A DNA stretch of 64,000 nucleotides, from the NCBI GenBank assembly GCA_016185425.1, contig JACPNQ010000043.1:124001-188000 (forward strand). Direction: 5' to 3'. The position numbers and the translations under genes were made by a program. This document shows positions 59,704 through 64,000 of the stretch, piece after piece. The DNA comes from Acidobacteriota bacterium. GTDB taxonomy: Bacteria > Acidobacteriota > Terriglobia > Bryobacterales > Bryobacteraceae. The notes below the pieces were generated by a model, which was not told the origin of the DNA, did not search any database, and saw only the letters and a list, made by a program, of their open reading frames with translations. Every line of letters starts with the position of its first letter. Position 1 is the stretch's first letter.

Positions 59704-60480
59704 TCACTCCTTCACGATCACCTTGCCCCGCATCCCCGCGTGAATCGTACAGCGAATATCATACTCTCCCGGCGTAACGAATTTCTTCGAATAGCTCGCT
59801 CCCGGCGTTAGGTAGTTGCTATTGAACGCTCCATTCGGAGAATTGATCTGGTGCTGCACCTGGTCATCGTTGTACCACGTCACCACAGTGCCTGGTTTCA
59901 CGGTCAAATCGCCCGGTATGAAACGGTAATGGGACATCGTCGCCAAGGGTGCCGCTCCGGTGCCGCCAGAGTGCATAAGGTCGCGCCGGAAGGTGAAATC
60001 GTTCTGTGCGCCCGCGTCCAAATGGCATACGGCGCACGCGCCAGTAGCCGGCGGGGCTGTCGACGTCGTGCCGTCCGGCCTGTACGCGATATACTCCCAT
60101 TCCCCGTTTCGATTGTTCTGGTACGCCTCTCCAAACCCGAATTCCTTCCGCTTGACGAAGAGCGTCGACAGCGTGTCGGGGATGAATCGCCCGTTCTCGT
60201 CCAACAGTATATTTCCGGAGCTGTCGCGTTTCGAAGTCCATGACTCAAACAGGATCACGGAACCGTATGGATAGCTCTCCCACGATGGCGTGGCGGCGGC
60301 CGCCTGGTTCGCCCAAATGACGCGAATCTGGCCGTTGTCGGGACGGTCGAACGTCAGCAACTTCCTGAACGAGACCGTGTAGTTGGAGGGAAACCCAACC
60401 CGGTCCTGCGTGGGTGCCGGGGCCGGTTGAGCGGCCACCAGCACCGCCGTCAATGGTAAGAGGGCATAGCGGATAAACAT
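59704..60480 (-). CDS. Cytochrome P460-cupredoxin fusion protein
   Basis: A 258-residue protein from ATG 60480 (signal peptide MFIRYALLPLTAVLVAAQPAP). Residues about 30-170 resemble cytochrome P460 (SYPYGSVILFESW and a heme c site CAVCH at 149-153). Residues about 175-258 form a plastocyanin-like cupredoxin with a type-1 copper set: His210, Cys244, His247 and Met250 (CTIHAGM). P460-family heme proteins act on hydroxylamine or nitrogen oxides in known cases; the copper domain would carry electrons. The longer frame upstream of 60480 is rejected for want of a leader. The lysine that crosslinks P460 heme cannot be identified by eye. Confidence 0.8.
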   Translation of the reverse strand: MFIRYALLPLTAVLVAAQPAPAPTQDRVGFPSNYTVSFRKLLTFDRPDNGQIRVIWANQAAAATPSWESYPYGSVILFESWTSKRDSSGNILLDENGRFIPDTLSTLFVKRKEFGFGEAYQNNRNGEWEYIAYRPDGTTSTAPPATGACAVCHLDAGAQNDFTFRRDLMHSGGTGAAPLATMSHYRFIPGDLTVKPGTVVTWYNDDQVQHQINSPNGAFNSNYLTPGASYSKKFVTPGEYDIRCTIHAGMRGKVIVKE

Positions 60481-60589
60481 AGGGGTGCGGATTAGTCTGC
60501 TCGCCAACGGCCACGCTGGCAATAGTACGCTGCTGATTTGTTTCTGTCTCGTCAAAACATAGAAAACAAGGATGTTCGCTTTTGATCTG

Positions 60590-62629
60590 TCAGCGAAGTC
60601 CGCGAACGGAAAACAGTTCTGACTGCACGCGCCGCGCCGTAAAGACGTACGCCTTCTCATCCGGTGAAATCAGTACCCTTGTCAACTGGTCAACACCCAC
60701 CTTGTCGAGAGGTCCTAATTCCTTCCAAAACGTCAGGCGGCCCGTATCCAGATCGATCAGCGACACTTTTGCACTACCCACCGTGTTCTTCAAATGCTGC
60801 ACATACGCCCGCCGGCCAGCCTTCTGCCAATGGATGGGCGCCAAGGGCTCGACACTCGGAACCAGCCGTGTCGCCCCTCGTTCCCAAATCGTCAGTCTGC
60901 CATCGGAGGCCAGGTAAAGCACACCCTCGCCATCTTCCCGCACGGCGGCATGACGAACCATCCCCGGCGCTGAGATCGCCTCTGGTTCCGCGCCGCCATC
61001 GATCGCTAACCTGTACAGCCGCAACGGCTGGCCCGCCGCCGCCGCCAAGGCCAATAGATGGGTTCCATCCGGAAAGAATTTCGCCCACTGCACTTGCAGC
61101 CCTCCTGCGCGGAACTCTTGCGGCGCTCCGCCCCCCAGGCGCGTAATCCGAAAAAGCCCACGGTCCTCGTGCAACAAGGTCAGCGCGGACCGCCCGTCCG
61201 GAGAAATCGCCAGCGCGATGTGCCCATCGGCCAATCGACCGGTCCCCGATTGGGAACGAAGGAAGGTCACGCTTCGCGCGCCAACTGCCTCTCCGCTCTC
61301 ATCGAATAACACCTGTCCGCCGGACCGGACGTCCACTGCGCGGGTCCAATCGTGCCAGGAAATGTCGGTCTCGCCTCCTCCGAAATCGGCCGTCGACTCC
61401 AGGCGGCGAATCTCCCTGGTCAGCAATACTCGCCCGTCGGCGGAGATGTCCCGCAAGCTCACTACACCGGGGAAGGCGCCTACGGACCGCACCTTGCCGG
61501 AGGACATGTTGATCGCCCACAATGATCGTGGCGCTAACTCCCGCGCCGCCGAGAGCCATAGTTCTCCGCTCGGGTGCCAGGCCAACCCGCCTGTGCTCGG
61601 CCAGCTTCCGCCGATCGCGCGTGTCTCGCCATCAATGGTCGCTACCCGTACGGTCCCGGCGTCGTCGTGCCGCGCCGGGTGGTCGATAAACGCGATCCTG
61701 CCTCCGCTCCGGTGGAATCGCACCGCCGATATCCAGCCGGCGGTCGCAAAAAGTCTCCTGCCGGCCGGATACTCCAAAATGCTCTGCCCGCCCGACATCT
61801 TCACGATCGCCAACTGCCGCCCCTCGGGGTCCCAGTCAGCGGACATGACAGACTGCTCCACAGGTACCGGCACTCCGCCGTGGATGGGCACGCGCAACAA
61901 CGCGCCGCCGCTGATCGGATTTGTACCGTCGTGTTGATTCAGCGCCAACTCCCCCTGCCGGGAAACGGATAACACCGAAAAGCCTGCCAGTCCGATAGGT
62001 CGCGATTCCGGACTCACGCCATTGTTCAAATACACCTGCCGCTGAGACCCGTCGAACTGCGCCGCAAAGATGACGCTTTGGCCGTCCGGCGCAAAGCGTG
62101 CTCCAAAAACAGGGCCTCGCCGAAACGTGAGCTGGCGAAACGACGGTGCCGGTTCCGGGGATCGTAAGATCCACACGGCGGTCCAAGCCGCGGCCATTGC
62201 GCCGCCACCCGCCAGGAACGCTAGCCAAATTCGGCGAGTGTTTGTTCTGAGTTCGGGCGCCTCAGACGTTACAGCCTCCGCCCGTTGCACGGGCGCAATG
62301 AACCGGTAGCCGTTGCGCGAAAGCGTCTCCACGTACACCGGGTTGTCCGCCGAATCCGACAACGCGCCGCGCAGCCGTTTCATTGCTGTGTTCAACCCGT
62401 TTTCGAAATCGACAAAGGTATCCGCGGGCCACAACCGCTTCTGCAATTCCCCGCGCGACACGACGTCTCCTGGATTCTCCACCAGCGCCGCCAGCAAATG
62501 AAGCGGCTTCCCCTGCAATTTCAGCTTTACCCCATGTTTCCTCAGCTCTTGCGAGTCCGCGTTGAATTCATAGGGACCGAATTGGACAACGCGGTGCCGT
62601 ACCCGGCCTGTTGAAAGCCCCGAAGCCAT
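60590..62629 (-). CDS. Winged-helix regulator with membrane segment and PD40 beta-propeller
   Basis: A 679-residue protein from ATG 62629. Residues about 12-112 form an OmpR/CadC-type winged helix (KHGVKLKLQGKPLHLLAALVENPGDVVSRGELQKRLWP, ending YVETLSRNGYRFIAPV). A transmembrane segment lies at about 128-150. The rest is a TolB/PD40-like propeller with blades such as PVFGARFAPDGQSVIFAAQ and SPDGRSALTLLHEDRGLFRI. Membrane-bound CadC-type regulators of this sort are frequent in acidobacteria; the propeller would sense outside the membrane. Divergent from the DUF1080 gene with 76 bp between starts. Confidence 0.87.
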   Translation of the reverse strand: MASGLSTGRVRHRVVQFGPYEFNADSQELRKHGVKLKLQGKPLHLLAALVENPGDVVSRGELQKRLWPADTFVDFENGLNTAMKRLRGALSDSADNPVYVETLSRNGYRFIAPVQRAEAVTSEAPELRTNTRRIWLAFLAGGGAMAAAWTAVWILRSPEPAPSFRQLTFRRGPVFGARFAPDGQSVIFAAQFDGSQRQVYLNNGVSPESRPIGLAGFSVLSVSRQGELALNQHDGTNPISGGALLRVPIHGGVPVPVEQSVMSADWDPEGRQLAIVKMSGGQSILEYPAGRRLFATAGWISAVRFHRSGGRIAFIDHPARHDDAGTVRVATIDGETRAIGGSWPSTGGLAWHPSGELWLSAARELAPRSLWAINMSSGKVRSVGAFPGVVSLRDISADGRVLLTREIRRLESTADFGGGETDISWHDWTRAVDVRSGGQVLFDESGEAVGARSVTFLRSQSGTGRLADGHIALAISPDGRSALTLLHEDRGLFRITRLGGGAPQEFRAGGLQVQWAKFFPDGTHLLALAAAAGQPLRLYRLAIDGGAEPEAISAPGMVRHAAVREDGEGVLYLASDGRLTIWERGATRLVPSVEPLAPIHWQKAGRRAYVQHLKNTVGSAKVSLIDLDTGRLTFWKELGPLDKVGVDQLTRVLISPDEKAYVFTARRVQSELFSVRGLR

Positions 62630-62705
62630 AGGAACAGTATGCGCCCATTTTTCCCCGCCGGTATCAGTACGGTACGACCCCAAACAGCGCTACGATGCGA
62701 AGAAG

Positions 62706-63812
62706 ATGCTTCGCCGCCAATTCCTCGCTTCGGCGCTCCTCGCCGCCGATCCCAAACAATCGTTTACGCCACTGTTCGACGGCCAAACCCTCAACGGCTG
62801 GCACATTGTTGATGGTCCGGAATCCGCCTTCTATGTGGAGGACGGCGCCATCGTCGTCAGCGAGGCCGCCAACTCCCCCACCTGGCTCCGCTCCGCCAAA
62901 CAATACGAAAACTTCGAGCTCCGTGGTGAATTCTTTGTCAAAGGCTGGATCGATTCCGGCCTGCTCCTCCACGCCCCGCTCCACGGCAACGCCCAGGACG
63001 CCGGCTTCTGCATCAAGCTCTTCCACAAGAACGAGCCGCCCAAGCCCGAAGGCATGGGCAGCATATTTCCGCTCATCGCGCCCAAAACCAACAACGTCAA
63101 ATCGAAAGGCGAATGGAACGAGATCCGTGTCCGCTTTGATTGGCCGGTGCTCCAAGTCTGGACCAACGGTGAACTTGTCCAGGATCTCGATGTCGAGTCC
63201 AATCCCGAACTCGCCCGCCGCCTCCGGCATGGCTATATCGGGCTGCAATCGCTCTCCTACCCCATCCGCTTCCGCAACTTACATATAGCCGAGCTCCCTG
63301 CCAAGTGGAAATGGACTTCCCTCTACTCCAAGCCGGCGGATTTATCGAGTAACTGGCAGGTCGAGGAAGGGAAGGCCAAGTGGACCACAATCGGCGATAC
63401 GCTCCGCGCCGATGGCCTCGGCCATCTTGCGACGAAAGAACGCTACAAGAACTTCGCACTCGAGCTCTACATCCGCGCCGCGCTCCACTCCAATGGCGGC
63501 ATCCTCTTCCGTGCGGAAGGCTCCGGCGGCAAACCTCATTACGAAATCCAGCTTCACGATGTCGAAGGCGCGGTCTATCCCACCGGTTCCCTCTACGGCT
63601 TCAAACGTGCTAAATATCCCCATATTCCGCCGGAAACCTGGTATCTTTTCCAACTCTTCGTCAAGGACTCCACAGTCGCTGTCCGCATCAACGGAGAGAC
63701 GGTTGTTGAATATGGGACGCTCGATCGCCTTGGCGACGGCCATATCCTTCTCCAGGCTCACCAGCAAGGCCGCTGGATCGAGTACAAAGACATCCGTCTC
63801 CGGGCCCTCTAA
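62706..63812 (+). CDS. Secreted DUF1080 protein, two tandem domains
   Basis: A 368-residue protein with a short leader (MLRRQFLASALLAADPK). The first DUF1080/3-keto-disaccharide hydrolase-like domain (about 20-195) has PLFDGQTLNGWHIVDG, and the jelly-roll strands DSGLLLHAP, GEWNEIRVRF and YIGLQSL; a second copy (about 205-368) has WQVEEGKAKWTT, SNGGILFRAEG and TWYLFQLFV. DUF1080 proteins are linked to glycan breakdown with glucose/keto-sugar partners. No catalytic residue is claimed. It probably lies in the same transcript as the gene that follows after two bases. Confidence 0.84.
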   Translation: MLRRQFLASALLAADPKQSFTPLFDGQTLNGWHIVDGPESAFYVEDGAIVVSEAANSPTWLRSAKQYENFELRGEFFVKGWIDSGLLLHAPLHGNAQDAGFCIKLFHKNEPPKPEGMGSIFPLIAPKTNNVKSKGEWNEIRVRFDWPVLQVWTNGELVQDLDVESNPELARRLRHGYIGLQSLSYPIRFRNLHIAELPAKWKWTSLYSKPADLSSNWQVEEGKAKWTTIGDTLRADGLGHLATKERYKNFALELYIRAALHSNGGILFRAEGSGGKPHYEIQLHDVEGAVYPTGSLYGFKRAKYPHIPPETWYLFQLFVKDSTVAVRINGETVVEYGTLDRLGDGHILLQAHQQGRWIEYKDIRLRAL

Positions 63813-63814
63813 CC

Positions 63815-64000
63815 ATGACACGCATCGATCCCCTCGCCTTCCTCGGCGAACAACTGAAAGAATTCCGCGCCGCAGGCACTTATCAGCGTCTACGTGAGTT
63901 ACAAGGCCCGTGCGAGCCGATCAGTATTTACGACGGCAAGGAACTCATCAATCTGGCCTCGAATAACTACCTCGGTCTCGCCAACCACCCCAAACTGAAG
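63815..64000 (+). CDS. Glycine C-acetyltransferase-like (KBL family) N-terminal fragment
   Basis: The first 62 residues from ATG 63815 read as a class II aminotransferase N terminus: LAFLGEQLKEFRAAGTYQRLRELQGPCEP, ISIYDGKELINLASNNYLGLANHPKLK. The pattern matches 2-amino-3-ketobutyrate CoA ligase (glycine C-acetyltransferase), which uses pyridoxal phosphate; the PLP lysine lies beyond the window. Serine palmitoyltransferase and 8-amino-7-oxononanoate synthase are close relatives and remain possible. The gene continues past the right edge. Confidence 0.82.
   Translation, partial: MTRIDPLAFLGEQLKEFRAAGTYQRLRELQGPCEPISIYDGKELINLASNNYLGLANHPKLK

Overview
The window looks like chromosomal DNA of a Gram-negative acidobacterium of the Solibacter/Bryobacter type (Solibacterales). 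The grounds are a 1488-residue NHL-repeat protein ending in the C-terminal domain first described from Solibacter (TIGR03437-like), a winged-helix/PD40-propeller regulator, a GMC oxidoreductase paired with a gluconate 2-dehydrogenase subunit 3-like protein, long PIG-L and DUF3857 proteins, DUF1080 proteins, Tat-type signals on small catabolic enzymes, and Omp85/TamB outer-membrane machinery. Genus-level assignment is inference. I see no phage, transposase, CRISPR array or tRNA.

Layout. 0-7 kb: gatA (partial), gatC and a DciA/DUF721 gene on the minus strand, preceded by the RNase P RNA gene; then a PIG-L deacetylase, soluble transhydrogenase (sthA), an amidohydrolase and a MutM/Nei glycosylase. 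7-20 kb: class Ia ribonucleotide reductase (nrdA, nrdB) behind a long leader, a decayed alpha/beta hydrolase, a NifU-like scaffold without its third cysteine, a DipZ-like thioredoxin, a Nudix hydrolase, an exported pyruvyl-transferase-like protein, a molybdopterin oxidoreductase, a lipoprotein and a large membrane protein. 20-28.5 kb: dksA-like gene, then a tight minus-strand cluster of eight genes (28523 to 20951): zinc-ribbon-like small protein, GMC oxidoreductase, its small subunit, a glycosyltransferase-methyltransferase fusion broken by a frameshift, zinc alcohol dehydrogenase, sugar isomerase, nucleotide-sugar epimerase and PgeF.

28.5-41 kb: YdcF-like and sugar-isomerase pair, then the most unusual gene of the window: one uninterrupted 2220-codon frame that joins a TamB-type (AsmA-like, inner-membrane-anchored) protein to a complete five-POTRA Omp85/BamA-type barrel. 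A TPR protein lies 12 bp upstream in the same orientation. YihY/BrkB, galT, YraN and a LysR regulator follow. 41-45.3 kb: leuABCD operon with a good sigma70-type promoter, divergent from the LysR gene; LeuA lacks the usual regulatory domain.

45.3-64 kb: a histidine kinase-response regulator operon with two unknown genes, an alpha/beta hydrolase, then a run of minus-strand genes: membrane-bound winged-helix/propeller regulator, cytochrome P460-cupredoxin fusion, YjbR-like protein, amidohydrolase, NHL protein and DUF3857-transglutaminase-TPR protein. A DUF1080 protein and the start of a glycine C-acetyltransferase gene close the window. Base skew of the plus strand appears to change sign near 19.4 kb and again near 37 kb, judged from a few sampled rows.
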